In this document: positions 27,571 to 37,056 of the stretch, one piece after another
Layout: each line of letters begins with the position of its first letter
How positions within the stretch are numbered: the stretch's first letter is position 1
Assembly (NCBI RefSeq): GCF_017347095.1
Contig: NZ_JADPRZ010000011.1
Span: 1 to 64,000, forward strand
DNA length: 64,000 nucleotides
Direction: 5' to 3'
Source of the DNA: Sporosarcina sp. E16_8
GTDB lineage: Bacteria; Bacillota; Bacilli; Bacillales_A; Planococcaceae
Made by a program: the position numbers and the translations under genes
Notes under the pieces: model-generated
What the model was told of the DNA's origin: nothing
Database searches by the model: none
Seen by the model: the letters and a program-made list of their open reading frames with translations, nothing else

Positions 27571-27617
27571 ACTTCATTTACTTATGATACGGTTCTTCTT
27601 GATATCTTAAGAGAGGA

Positions 27618-28850
27618 TTAAGAAGGTAATATACTTTCTAAACAATCATCGCAAATTTTATATGCTTTTGGTTTTTTACTTACCATCTCAACATAGCCCT
27701 CTTGCTCTAAATAAGCCATCACTCTATTAACAATATGTCTAGTTTTATTTGACAATTCCATCAATTTTTGCACAGAAAAAATTTCTTGTTCATGTACAAA
27801 TACATTAATACTAATCATAAAATATAATAATTCACTTTCTTCTTTAAGGTTTTCCCATATATCTTTATTAATATACTCATTAATACGCTCATGCTTCATT
27901 AAATTTAGCTCAAGATCTTCAATAATTCCTTTTTGTCCAGTCGAAAGCAATTCTAGCATATTAATTAAATAGAAAGTCATCTCTCCTTGATTCAAAGGTG
28001 ATGGTATTTCCTCTAATGCCTTGTAATATTTCGATTTATCTTTATTCACTGCATAAGAAAAAGTTATAGCTGAATATTTTTCTAAGTACCTTGATAAATA
28101 ACTCCCGACAATTAAACGACCTGTTCGACCATTACCATCATAGAAAGGATGAATATATTCATAATAATAATGACCTACCATATAACGATACAATGCAGGA
28201 TGAGACTCATTTTGTAAGTAATTTAATAATGCTCCCAACGCTTCAATAATTCTTTCTTCAGTACTTACACCAATATGAGTGGTAACATTACCATCATTTA
28301 CTTCAACATATCCTTTTCTAAACAGTTCTCCATCTGGAATATCTTCTGTTTTAATTTCATCTGCTACTAAGCTGTCGTATAAAGTTCTAAAACCTTGAAC
28401 ATTTTCAAATGATTTGATTTGTTCTATATAACGATACATTTTCATCAGACCTACAAAGCGCTTATTTTTAGGTTCCGACTGTCCTAATTCACTAAGTGCT
28501 TCTTTTAGTTCTTTTTTTGTACTACGAATTCCCTCAATTTCATTATTACTTTGTGCCTCATTAATAATTAACTTATTGAAATAAGGTTCTACTACAAAAA
28601 CAGGAAGTTTACTAATGAGTGTGGATATTTTAGAACTGTTTAATAAAACTTCGCTATTTAAGTCCATTAAATCATGGGTATTTACATAGAATAATTCAAA
28701 TGAATCGTTTGTAAGATGCCCTTTTCGGAAACCACGAATCATTAATGATGTTGAATAGCTACCGTAACTATTTTTCCTTTTAGTCACCTCATTATTATAA
28801 GAAACAGCACCCAATTTGTAATAAAGTTTAGTTAACTTCTCATAACTCAT
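27618..28850 (-). CDS. Fic-domain protein (AMPylase-type)
   Basis: A 410-residue cytoplasmic protein. The catalytic motif HPFYDGNGRTGRLI lies near residue 236; the His is the base and the GNGR part binds the triphosphate. N-terminal to it, SNNEIEGIRSTKKELKEAL near residue 104 matches the inhibitory-helix region (usually S/TxxxEG), so activity is probably self-restrained. A winged helix at the C-terminus (QKLMELSNKTRHIVNRVMAYLEQEGYVEMV) suggests DNA binding. GAGAGGTG precedes the ATG. Fic proteins transfer AMP to hydroxyl groups of target proteins, and such stand-alone forms are common on accessory elements. The target is unknown. Confidence 0.9.
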   Translation of the reverse strand: MSYEKLTKLYYKLGAVSYNNEVTKRKNSYGSYSTSLMIRGFRKGHLTNDSFELFYVNTHDLMDLNSEVLLNSSKISTLISKLPVFVVEPYFNKLIINEAQSNNEIEGIRSTKKELKEALSELGQSEPKNKRFVGLMKMYRYIEQIKSFENVQGFRTLYDSLVADEIKTEDIPDGELFRKGYVEVNDGNVTTHIGVSTEERIIEALGALLNYLQNESHPALYRYMVGHYYYEYIHPFYDGNGRTGRLIVGSYLSRYLEKYSAITFSYAVNKDKSKYYKALEEIPSPLNQGEMTFYLINMLELLSTGQKGIIEDLELNLMKHERINEYINKDIWENLKEESELLYFMISINVFVHEQEIFSVQKLMELSNKTRHIVNRVMAYLEQEGYVEMVSKKPKAYKICDDCLESILPS

Positions 28851-29254
28851 AAAATCACCTCTCTATTTTTAAAAATTAGATTTTTTTTAAATTATAGAGT
28901 CATTGTAACCTTTTTTCAATTAAAATATTCTAAATTTCTATAAAAATTTCCTCCAAAGTAAATTAATAATTTAGAACGACTTAGCACCTCATTTACTTAT
29001 GGAAGGGTTCATCGAAACTAATACTAAAGTGTATTACTTCTTTTACATCGAAAGAAAACCTGCAATTGACAGTCCACCTAATGTTAATGAAGGATATCAT
29101 TAAATAAAAATCTATAACAAACGTAACAAGTGATACGACAATCAATTCAATATATATTTTCTCTAGACTCTTGAATTTTTGAACGATATTAACAAAATAG
29201 ATAGGTTCCCATTAGGAGATCAGCGTCACGTGATGAAATAATCCACCCGAGCCG
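28851..29254. other. intergenic region between Fic gene and toxin
   Basis: AT-rich stretch with the Fic promoter region. On the plus strand TTGAAT near 29172 could start an antisense RNA that would end at the 29242-29285 terminator. No gene seen. Confidence 0.35.
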
Positions 29255-29285
29255 TCAAAAACTAAAGGGTGGAATATTTTTTTGT
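29242..29285 (+). terminator. terminator at the 3' end of the holin-like toxin
   Basis: CCACCC ... GGGTGG stem with a run of seven T on the plus strand. The T run serves plus-strand transcription, which fits an antisense RNA ending inside the toxin gene. Confidence 0.6.
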
Positions 29286-29368
29286 GACATTTGATAGGCC
29301 AGAGCAATCACTGCTACGGTAAAAGTAGAAAAACTAATCATGATCACCAGCGCCTCAGTTATAGTCAC
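29255..29368 (-). CDS. holin-like type I toxin peptide
   Basis: A 37-residue frame too short for routine calling. GTG at 29368 has GGAAGAGGGTG 6 bases upstream. The sequence begins MTITEALVIMISFSTFTVAV and continues as one membrane helix. That is the pattern of the small holin-like/TxpA-BsrG type toxins (M-x-x-x-E-A-L-x-x-M-I-x-F). Such genes are silenced by an overlapping antisense RNA, and a plus-strand terminator at its 3' end is consistent with that. The antisense promoter is not certain. Confidence 0.68.
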   Translation of the reverse strand: MTITEALVIMISFSTFTVAVIALAYQMSQKNIPPFSF

Positions 29369-29574
29369 TTCGCAGCACCCTCTTCCGTCAGGTAATATAC
29401 CATGACCGGATCAAATTCTTCAATTATAGTTTAAGGTTTCTAGACTAGACCATTCTGAATGTTGCTTATGCGTACATCTGAAATGTACCGAACTTACGGC
29501 CCATCAATATACATAATATAAAACTGATGGAAACTATTTAAACGTCTTTTCAGAAATAGTTCACGGCTTATGCT

Positions 29575-29913
29575 TTATAATCTTTGTTCAAAGTTCTTTA
29601 GATAGTCTCTTAGTATGCCTATCTTCTCCTGGTTGGTTACAAATCCCTCATCTGAGTCTTCGTCATATTGGATAGTCACGTTGGGTGAATGGCTGTACCA
29701 ACCATTGAATCCAATATGGTCAGCGACCGAAAATAAAATACGCGCAATTTCTGTTTCCCCACCTTCAACATCTAAGTCAATACTTTCAATCAATGATTCA
29801 ATCGCTTTGAAAAGGATTTCATTATGACCTTTTTCGGTTGAAGTGATGGCTATTTCAATTTTATTTTCTCCTGATTCAATGTTACCTCTTGTTATTTGTA
29901 ATTTATGATCCAT
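29575..29913 (-). CDS. hypothetical 112-residue acidic protein
   Basis: An acidic soluble protein with alternating helix and strand (KIEIAITSTEKGHNEILFKA; NVTIQYDEDSDEGFVTNQEK). No family I recognise. The small membrane gene 29957-30193 lies 43 bases upstream on the same strand, so the two may share a transcript. Confidence 0.55.
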   Translation of the reverse strand: MDHKLQITRGNIESGENKIEIAITSTEKGHNEILFKAIESLIESIDLDVEGGETEIARILFSVADHIGFNGWYSHSPNVTIQYDEDSDEGFVTNQEKIGILRDYLKNFEQRL

Positions 29914-29956
29914 TTCTTTGCCGCCTCTCGATTGTTGGTTAGATTCTTAATTAACA

Positions 29957-30193
29957 TTATTTTTTGACTTGGAATTGATTTAATTTATACATACCGAAAA
30001 GTATTACTACCGTTAAAGTACCTGTAGACGCTGCACCGACAAATGCTTGTCCTTTTGATAGTGATTTAAAAAATTGAACAAAACTGTTACCCGTAGACCC
30101 TTCATTCAAAATTAATGGAACTAAATTTATTATTGTTAAGCCAGTTATTGAAACGGCTAGTAAACATACAATATATAGTTTCACTTTTCCCAT
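29957..30193 (-). CDS. 78-residue two-helix membrane protein
   Basis: GAGG lies 8 bases before ATG 30193. Membrane helices at about residues 5-26 and 48-68. Unknown function. Probably the first gene of a pair with 29575-29913. Confidence 0.55.
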   Translation of the reverse strand: MGKVKLYIVCLLAVSITGLTIINLVPLILNEGSTGNSFVQFFKSLSKGQAFVGAASTGTLTVVILFGMYKLNQFQVKK

Positions 30194-30241
30194 TTTCAAA
30201 ACCTCGTTTATTTAAGTTGATGTTTGAGTAGCATAGGTTCT

Positions 30242-31219
30242 CTAGTTTTGTTCTCGTTCAAAATTTTCACGTAAGACATCTTCAATATATTCGCTTATTG
30301 TTTTGTCCTGTTGTTTAGATATGTCGTGCAATGTCTCCCATATAGTATTTGGGAGGTCAACTGTATTACGCCTGTAACCACTTATAAGGTTACATTCCCC
30401 GTCCATTAGTTCTACATTACCAAGTGCAAGGAACGACGTGATAAGGCATTCTGTAATCGTTTCTGGGACTGGTATAGGTAATACCGTCAATCCGCTTTTA
30501 ATAGATAGTGCAATATCTGTTTCACGCTCTCGCAAACGGATGTTTTCGATCCCCCACACTTGATAGACAAAATCGAGGAAGTCAAAAGACTCAACCAAAT
30601 CTTTCGGCAGTACAAAATCTGTGTATGCCGCTGCACGTCTATTCGATTGATGGATTGGATACGCCGCCTCATACTTGAATTTATTAATCGCTTCCCTATA
30701 AGGAATCCAGGTGCGGGATTGTAGGAAGAATCCCCATTCTAGATTGTCATTCCGCAACACCCGCATATCCTGTCCGTTAGGAGCAAGAAAGCGTTGATAA
30801 AGGGAAATGTCATGCTTTGAATCGTAAAATTCTACCCTTGTACCACGAACGGGCATCGTCCGTACAACTTCTTCTTGAATTCGAACGGCCATCTCTTCTG
30901 AAATCGAGTACCCTTTGCCTTCGTCGCCTAGCAGTATTTCATCGACTGGGAGGTAGTTATCTCTGATGATGGTGTAGATCCTTGTTACGGATACGCCTAA
31001 TCGTTTAGCAAGCTCAGAAGGACGTAATCCCGTAGGTTTGTTCCGACTCCGTTCTTCTGCAAGGGCGTCTACTTCCTCCTTCTGATACCTAGCTTCACGA
31101 GTCAACCGATGCGGGTCCGCAATTTTAATGATTTTCTTTTGTTTTGCGTAGTGATAAACTGTGGGTTTCGAAACTGCAAGTATGTCAGCTACTTCTTGTC
31201 TTGTGTACCAGGCATTCAA
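30242..31219 (-). CDS. two-HTH DNA-binding protein of an element-associated family
   Basis: A 325-residue protein, intact. TTG at 31219 follows AGAAGGAGTG. Residues 3-45 form an excisionase/MerR-like helix-turn-helix (WYTRQEVADILAVSKPTVYHYAKQ). A second one follows at about 68-95 (LRPSELAKRLGVSVTRIYTII). The C-terminal region (SGYRRNTVDLPNTIWETLHD ... TISEYIEDVLREN) resembles a ribbon-helix-helix-like tail. Broken copies at 7227-7751 and 27019-27420 show it belongs to a repeated unit. Probably a regulator or accessory protein of a mobile unit. No enzymatic motif. Confidence 0.7.
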   Translation of the reverse strand: MNAWYTRQEVADILAVSKPTVYHYAKQKKIIKIADPHRLTREARYQKEEVDALAEERSRNKPTGLRPSELAKRLGVSVTRIYTIIRDNYLPVDEILLGDEGKGYSISEEMAVRIQEEVVRTMPVRGTRVEFYDSKHDISLYQRFLAPNGQDMRVLRNDNLEWGFFLQSRTWIPYREAINKFKYEAAYPIHQSNRRAAAYTDFVLPKDLVESFDFLDFVYQVWGIENIRLRERETDIALSIKSGLTVLPIPVPETITECLITSFLALGNVELMDGECNLISGYRRNTVDLPNTIWETLHDISKQQDKTISEYIEDVLRENFEREQN

Positions 31220-31309
31220 TAAAAACACTCCTTCTATAGTTCTATTTGAAGCCGTTTTGTTATTCCTTGAACCATCTATCAGTCGCGTAGTTCTCGATAG
31301 ACCAAATCC

Positions 31310-31795
31310 CTATGCCCTTCTACTTCGCCTTTTCCTGAGCCTTCTCATATGTATCCAAGTAAGGCCTCCCTTGGGGAAAGTGAAAAAGCATCGTACCTCT
31401 ACTTTAGAGAAGCTATTAGGATCCTTAGGGTCTTGTGTTAGTAAAGTAGTTCCATTTATAGCCTCCATAATAATATCCATTTTAACATCTGGATATCGTG
31501 CATATTGAAACTGTGAGGCATTAGTTGCAGGATAGTTATATTGTATTACCATTCGAATATTGCATGTGACGGTAAAAGGTATGGCAATACCAAAAGTTCG
31601 CATATTTAACGAATGGTACATTACTCTAGACCCCTGATCTCTTGTTCTAATTTCACTTGAGAGAGCTCTAGGAGATAAAGTAGGGTCAACACCAGGCTCT
31701 AAATCCTCTGCAGGAGTTAATGCAAGTCTTTCAGTATAATCTTTATACTGCGCCGTAGTACTGGAACTGTTCTCTTTACTGCCTCGCTTAATAAG
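31310..31795 (-). pseudogene. hypothetical gene, 5' and 3' ends damaged
   Basis: A continuous minus-strand frame (KENSSSTTAQYKDYTERLA, PGVDPTLSPRALSSEIR, RTFGIAIPFTVTCNIRMV, FQYARYPDVKMDIIMEA) runs about 160 codons. It lacks a start before MYHSLN. Near its end the better-looking tail (GRPYLDTYEKAQEKAK, stop) is in the -1 frame. Family not recognised. Confidence 0.5.
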
Positions 31796-32003
31796 ACTAA
31801 ATCAAAAGGTTGAATAATAGAATCATTACATACTACACTATTTGATATTATTAGCAATTTCTTTTTTAAAAAGGTAGAATTCACAATGATTCATTTCCCC
31901 CCCCTTAACTTGATGCAAAAGTCGATGATACGCTTTCAGAACCATTTTGTTACCTAGTTACGGACCCAGATTTTTGTTCTAAGTTAAATTTCATCATAAA
32001 AAA

Positions 32004-32049
32004 ACTACACCTACAATTGTTAGAGGGTGTCTAACAATTGGGGTACAGT
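32004..32049. repeat. degenerate copy of the IS3-like end palindrome
   Basis: CTAACAATTGGGGTACAGT faces ACTACACCTACAATTGTTAG across 7 bases. Compare the perfect palindrome at 10099-10143. Both lie close to a copy of the HTH family. Confidence 0.55.
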
Positions 32050-32144
32050 TCAAATAGAGGCGGCCTGTTTTTTTTGTTTGCAGCATTTAATAATAATTCC
32101 TGATATTATTCTTCAAAATTTGAGCTTTATAATATAGTTATTAA

Positions 32145-32729
32145 TCACTTAGCATTATCCAATATCTCTTCTATAGCCCCTGCCTTTAAAGACTCATAGA
32201 AATTATCATCTGCAGTCGTTAGCATAATAGTTAGATTTCTGTCAGGGTCATACTTAGCCATTAAAATTTGGGAAGTATCTTTCGAGTAAAAATATCGAAT
32301 GCTATTGCTATTGTACTTATCTATTTTATAACTCTGATTAACATATTTATCGTTGTTATGAATAAATAAATTATCGTAATACTCAACATCTAATTCTTCA
32401 ACCATTACAAATATTAATTTTTCTCGGTAAAAATGAAAGCTCGAATTACTATATTCCAGAATAGAATCAGCCCCAGTAACATTTACTTCAGAGTCAAAAA
32501 TCTCTTTAAATTCTTTACCCATTTTTTCTATAACTCTTGATTTCGAGTCATTTAATGTAACTCCATAAATATAATAAAATCCATTTTCTTCAGTGAAAAT
32601 CTCGTTTTCCGGTAATTCTTCTTCGATTTCCTTTATATCTTTAAAATTACTATCGACAGATTGACAACCAGATACAATCAACATAAACAAAATTAAAACT
32701 AGTCCAAATCGTGATGCAAATATACTCAT
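32145..32729 (-). CDS. hypothetical lipoprotein
   Basis: A 194-residue precursor. The signal peptide ends in the lipobox VSGC (cysteine near residue 22), so it should be lipidated and anchored outside the membrane. The mature part is acidic and beta-rich (ENGFYYIYGVTLNDSKSRVI, FYREKLIFVMVEEL). GGAGGAAGAAGG precedes the ATG. No family recognised. Confidence 0.78.
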   Translation of the reverse strand: MSIFASRFGLVLILFMLIVSGCQSVDSNFKDIKEIEEELPENEIFTEENGFYYIYGVTLNDSKSRVIEKMGKEFKEIFDSEVNVTGADSILEYSNSSFHFYREKLIFVMVEELDVEYYDNLFIHNNDKYVNQSYKIDKYNSNSIRYFYSKDTSQILMAKYDPDRNLTIMLTTADDNFYESLKAGAIEEILDNAK

Positions 32730-32984
32730 ATCCTTCTTCCTCCATTTAATTCGCTCTTTATGTTCACGATAGTATTCCTTTTTAAATCAAGAATAAATTC
32801 AGGAGCTTCAGCCACTACCATTGTATATATACCACTAAAAGTTTATGCAATAAACTTAACTCATGATTACGTCTAAAAAATGAAAAAGAGAAGAGGTTTC
32901 CGATGACGCTTCAGTTCCCTTTTTTCTAAATATAATTATTACTGCTTTTTTTTGTAATGTCCAAAGGAATTCGGGGAGAGACAG

Positions 32985-33110
32985 ATGTCAAGTGGTTTAC
33001 GAAGCTGTGACGACTTAGGCTGTAGGATTATTGGTTTCTTTGATAATCCTGAGTTACGGGTTCTAACAAAACAAATTTCAAAGGCCAACCGAACGGAAAC
33101 ATTTTATTGA
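32985..33110 (+). CDS. possible 41-residue peptide
   Basis: ATG at 32985 has GGGGAG 6 bases upstream. The product (MSSGLRSCDDLGCRIIGFF ... KANRTETFY) is soluble with two cysteines. The case rests only on the ribosome site and open frame. Confidence 0.3.
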   Translation: MSSGLRSCDDLGCRIIGFFDNPELRVLTKQISKANRTETFY

Positions 33111-33274
33111 TTTCATAGAAAATCCTTCCCACTTCGAAGGTGAGTATGATTGCTCCATAATTTTCCGTAGTAATGTTCTATCTCACGATTCATAAAATAT
33201 TGGTCGAAATAAGGAGTTCCTCCCCACTATCCGATTTGGAGAGGTGGCCCCTATTTTGGCGTTTTCAACCTTTT

Positions 33275-33955
33275 TTACTTAAACTCTGCATAGGGTTCTG
33301 GATACCCAATTTCAATTCTCTCTTGTGGACTCATAAGTGCCAACTCCTCCAAAGAATAAAAGAAAGGCTTTTCTGGTTTTAAATCATCAATTTCGTCTAG
33401 ATTATGTTCCATAATTTCTCCTTCACTAACTAAAGAAGGAGGAACAACATCAAGATCATACCAAGTTCTTGGGTTGTAAGCAGTAGAACTTGTGCAGGCT
33501 GAAGTTGAACAATTTCTTGTTTCTAAATGTAAATGAACAGCTGTAGATGACCCAGTAGTACCCATTGTTCCAACTTTTGTATTACCAGTAACAGCTTGTC
33601 CATTAGTAACACTTATAGATGTTAAATGGGCATATCTACTTTGAACATTTACATATTTCATTTGGTTATTTCCAACGTGGTTAATATAAACTACATTTCC
33701 ATAGGTTGTGTGCCATCCTGCATTGCTTACTACTCCGTTGTGAATTGCTCTAACAGTATCTCCGGCAACCCCCGCAGTTTTCCCTCCAATATCCAGGCCC
33801 TCGTGAAGTTTAGTTACGCCGTTGAGAGTCCGCATTCCAAATTCTGATGTAACTCTGGTTGAATCAGTTGGCCAATAGAGTGTTGCAGCCAATGCAAATG
33901 CAGCAAATGAGAAGAATAGAGTTAATCCTAGTATACCGCTAAATAACTTCTTCAT
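33275..33955 (-). CDS. secreted M23-family metallopeptidase
   Basis: A 226-residue precursor with a signal peptide (about residues 1-23, cleaved after ALA). The LytM/M23 zinc site is complete: HEGLDIGG (H, D), RYAHLTS and HLHLETR (HxH). M23 enzymes cut peptide crossbridges in the cell wall. An acidic tail of about 55 residues follows the domain and may hold it inactive or bind a partner. A second M23 domain occurs in the protein at 63021-64000. Confidence 0.9.
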   Translation of the reverse strand: MKKLFSGILGLTLFFSFAAFALAATLYWPTDSTRVTSEFGMRTLNGVTKLHEGLDIGGKTAGVAGDTVRAIHNGVVSNAGWHTTYGNVVYINHVGNNQMKYVNVQSRYAHLTSISVTNGQAVTGNTKVGTMGTTGSSTAVHLHLETRNCSTSACTSSTAYNPRTWYDLDVVPPSLVSEGEIMEHNLDEIDDLKPEKPFFYSLEELALMSPQERIEIGYPEPYAEFK

Positions 33956-34574
33956 AATTTCCCCCTTAGTTTTATATTTAGTATTAATGGAAATATAAGT
34001 AATCCCCCCTTATTCAAAATATAACACTAGTGTGAAATTTTTACAATATAAAAATTAATTATTCCGATTTCAATAACCCGAAATTCCGTTTGAAACTAGT
34101 GTTCTTACAAAAAAACGGATTGATTTAATTCCGAAAATCACAGCAACTCTTACAATCGTAAATAAACAAAAAAGGGGAGTTAATTCAACATTACCGCAAT
34201 TACCTATTCTATAGAAATTATATAAATTATTTCCAAAATATCGTTTCAATCGCCGAATGTGTTTGTTCAGTGACTCCTTATAGACTCTCAGTTCATCACC
34301 TATTGCCCTTGGCGTTCTTTATGCATGGAAATATACATCGTTGAAATAACGGGCTTTCTGGCGAACGGCAGGCATGTCTAAATGAATAATCATGCAGATT
34401 CAGCTCAACGAGAACGGAAAACCTTCCCCGGAAAGTTATAAGGAGGGTTTCTATTGTGATTTTAGCATCTCTTTGATGGTCGGTTATTTCCCGCTGGTAC
34501 TTTCCGATAATCTTCCTTTGGGCCAAATAAAGAAGAGTAACATTTTAGCCACTCTTTCAATGCACATTTTTCAA
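33956..34574. other. intergenic stretch between the M23 gene and a tiny membrane peptide
   Basis: The frames here lack ribosome sites and resemble no family. AAGTTATAAGGAGGGTTTCT on the plus strand at about 34433 looks like a ribosome site, but the following frame is short. I support no gene. Confidence 0.3.
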
Positions 34575-34661
34575 TTAAGTTAATTTTAAATCTGAAAAAG
34601 TAATGAGCATAAGTAGTGTAGTCACTAAAATCCCCAAAATTACATAAGTAAAGACTTTCAT
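34575..34661 (-). CDS. 28-residue membrane peptide
   Basis: ATG at 34661 follows AAAGGTGTG, 5 bases away. The peptide is almost entirely one membrane helix (VFTYVILGILVTTLLMLITF) with a short polar tail. Its size and ribosome site fit a small membrane regulator or type I toxin. It is preferred to the longer, overlapping out-of-frame frame because its composition is that of a membrane segment. Confidence 0.45.
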   Translation of the reverse strand: MKVFTYVILGILVTTLLMLITFSDLKLT

Positions 34662-34798
34662 TTTTCACACCTTTTTTTATTTCTATCGTTAATTCCAAGG
34701 GCGATAATACTAATCTTCACACTGTAGTATCGGGTAGGAAAGCAGAGTCTTACTTCACCTTAAATAAAATGGATGTGTGCTCTTTGTTCGATTACATT

Positions 34799-35995
34799 TT
34801 AGTCTAATTCACTAATGTCATCAACAATATAGACAGTTTCTGTCTCGCTGTTATTAAATTCCTCTTCTAATTGATAGTGTGGCGAAATAATGCTTGCTCC
34901 TTCCTTCTCTAAATAGCTGTACATAATGAGTTTTAAATCCCGTTTATCCAGTGAAGATGTAGCAAATGACGGTAAAAGGCCAGCCTCAATAAGATTGTTT
35001 AGATGGTAAGGAACCATGCTTGATGAACTCTGTGGATTACCAAAAAAATCGTGAATTTTTTGAATATCGTATCGATAAGAGTCAAACTTTTTTAAACCGT
35101 AGTAATGAGGCGATGGATAGATACTTAAATCAATGATTCTCATATTTTGTAGGTTCATATAAATTTCGAGAATGGATGGTTCTATTTTTTCGAGAAATCT
35201 ACTGTACAAATTAATATCTGAAGTGAAGTCCATTGGTGCTGTGTAAAGGTCTAATAACTCCTCGATGTCGTATCTATATCCATAATCACCGTAACGTTTT
35301 TCATTTTCAACTTTTAATATATTAAGTTGTTCAAGAGGATCTTCATTCGCCGGAATTAATTTTTTAGACCAAATAACATTGAATTCTAATTGCTGCCTTT
35401 TGATTTCTCTAGTAATTTCGTCAATATATTCGTATCGTATCTTCGCATACTCTATTATCTCGTTAAAGTATATAGTTAATTCTTTGTCACTTTCCTCTGG
35501 ATCGTTACTATATAGATAAACACTAAAATCGCCTCTACCATGACTGCTAGACCAAGAAGCAAAGTATTTTTTGTCAGAAATCACTCCGTCATAACTATCT
35601 AAATTTACTGGATGAACACCAAAAGCAGCCCTTATATGGGTGAAATATTGGTCATCAGAAATGCTTTTTTTAAATACAGTCTTGTCGTTACATAATGGGT
35701 AATTCTTTTTGTTGTAAAGTGCCCTGTATAATTGTTGGACTGCTTCTGTAAGTAAATCAATAGTACATACGAATTGAAGTACGTTTAGAGATTTAGCGTC
35801 ATCATCCTTTTTGTGAAGATCGACGGAGGGCAAGCCGTAAACAACTATATGCAGCCAATCCCTCGCGGAGAAAAGCACACTTATTTTCTTCTTCCCATAA
35901 AAATTACTGTATTTATGTATTAAGAAGTCACTATGTTCATGGATAGCCAGTTTTAAACGCTCTAGGACAGTTGAATCTAAGAAATCGATTTCCAA
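34799..35995 (-). CDS. hypothetical 398-residue protein
   Basis: TTG at 35995 lies 10 bases after AAAGGAG. The N-terminal third contains RDWLHIVVYGLPSVDL and a long helical segment (TIDLLTEAVQQLYRALYNK). The central part (RAAFGVHPVNLDSYDG ... YFASWSSSHGRGDFSVYLYS) recalls HEPN-like or plasmid-borne proteins that I cannot name with confidence, and the C-terminus is acidic. No neighbours in an operon. Confidence 0.6.
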   Translation of the reverse strand: MEIDFLDSTVLERLKLAIHEHSDFLIHKYSNFYGKKKISVLFSARDWLHIVVYGLPSVDLHKKDDDAKSLNVLQFVCTIDLLTEAVQQLYRALYNKKNYPLCNDKTVFKKSISDDQYFTHIRAAFGVHPVNLDSYDGVISDKKYFASWSSSHGRGDFSVYLYSNDPEESDKELTIYFNEIIEYAKIRYEYIDEITREIKRQQLEFNVIWSKKLIPANEDPLEQLNILKVENEKRYGDYGYRYDIEELLDLYTAPMDFTSDINLYSRFLEKIEPSILEIYMNLQNMRIIDLSIYPSPHYYGLKKFDSYRYDIQKIHDFFGNPQSSSSMVPYHLNNLIEAGLLPSFATSSLDKRDLKLIMYSYLEKEGASIISPHYQLEEEFNNSETETVYIVDDISELD

Positions 35996-36166
35996 TATAA
36001 CCACACTCCTTTGTTATCAATCCCCATTGAATTAGAAAAATGCCCTACTCCGAATTGAAGTAAAGCACTCTTTAGTCCAAAACAGTAGGTATAAAACCAC
36101 CTTTTAGTTTTCACTATTCACTTTATCCAAACATAGATCAATTAATGCTATCATGCAATAGAACAA

Positions 36167-36400
36167 TTAATCTAATTGTTTCATAGAACCAATTTGAATT
36201 TTATTAACCTCAAAGTGTCGGATTTGATATTTATTACCGATATCAGTAATTTTTATAAATTCACTATCCAGAAGAAAATCAAACTCTGCGGTTCCAGCAG
36301 CCATATTTGTAACCAACGTTTGAGCCGATACCTTTTTATTTTTAGGGTCATAGAACGTTTTTATTTTTTCAAATGCGATTTGACAGCGAACAACAATACT
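36167..36400 (-). pseudogene. 3' fragment of a hypothetical gene
   Basis: The minus-strand frame reads IAFEKIKTFYDPKNKKVSAQ, then AGTAEFDFLLDSEFIKITD and ends MKQLD. It lacks any start, and a stop lies just upstream in frame, so the 5' part is gone. Family unknown. Confidence 0.5.
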
Positions 36401-36461
36401 CTATATTTAATTGGGATAAATAATGGGATAAGAACGAGGAGAAATACGGAGATGATATCTA

Positions 36462-36489
36462 AAAAACACCAGGAACTGTTCCTGGTGTT
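36462..36489 (-). terminator. intrinsic terminator
   Basis: ACACCAGGAAC ... GTTCCTGGTGT stem with TTTTTT on the minus strand. The gene it served upstream appears lost. Confidence 0.7.
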
Positions 36490-36988
36490 ATCATCATATA
36501 GCCTTACTAATTTAACTATCCAACGCTCACAAGGCATCCTATCATGGTCTTGTCGGACAACTATGATGTGGACTAGGGATAATATTTTTGCGCACAACTG
36601 AATAGGATGAGAGCTATTGGACATGCTGTTAAGGCACTCATTTTTAACATAAAGAGAATTTTTAAAAATATGGATAAATCTAAAGAGAGTTAAAAGTTTT
36701 AGACATCTTACTGTTTCGGTGAGTTGGAGTTAATTTCCGGACATAATTGATTAATTTTAGGAGTTAAGAAATAATCTATCGTATTTAACCCGTAAAATTT
36801 ATGTTAATGTCGACTTTTTTAAATATATAACTTGAGTTCGGAAACTTATAGTGTTAATATGATAATATCAAAGTTTAGATAAGGGTGTCACAAGTTTAGA
36901 ATTCTTGAAAACTTCTAAATAAGTTTACTTAGTTTCTTTAAAATTCACAGACATATTATAACTCATATAAGAATAAGCTTTTAGTCAA

Positions 36989-37019
36989 TAAAAAAACTCC
37001 CCGTCGCCACGAGGAGTTT
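36989..37019 (-). terminator. terminator of the 37057-37413 gene
   Basis: AAACTCCTCGT ... ACGGGGAGTTT stem followed by T residues on the minus strand. Confidence 0.8.
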
Positions 37020-37056
37020 GATTGGTATCGCTGCGCAAACAGCTTTCAACCAATTC

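Larger units (their letters stand above)
36401..37056. other. intergenic stretch with two terminators
   Basis: Apart from the terminators at 36462-36489 and 36989-37019 I find no supported gene. The sequence is AT-rich with many stops on both strands. Confidence 0.35.

Noticed and set aside
34296..34526. Minus-strand 76-codon frame before the M23 region
   Set aside because: No ribosome site, unusual composition, no family; probably chance.
36176..36601. Plus-strand 141-codon frame
   Set aside because: The minus strand of its first third carries a protein-like fragment and a terminator crosses it.
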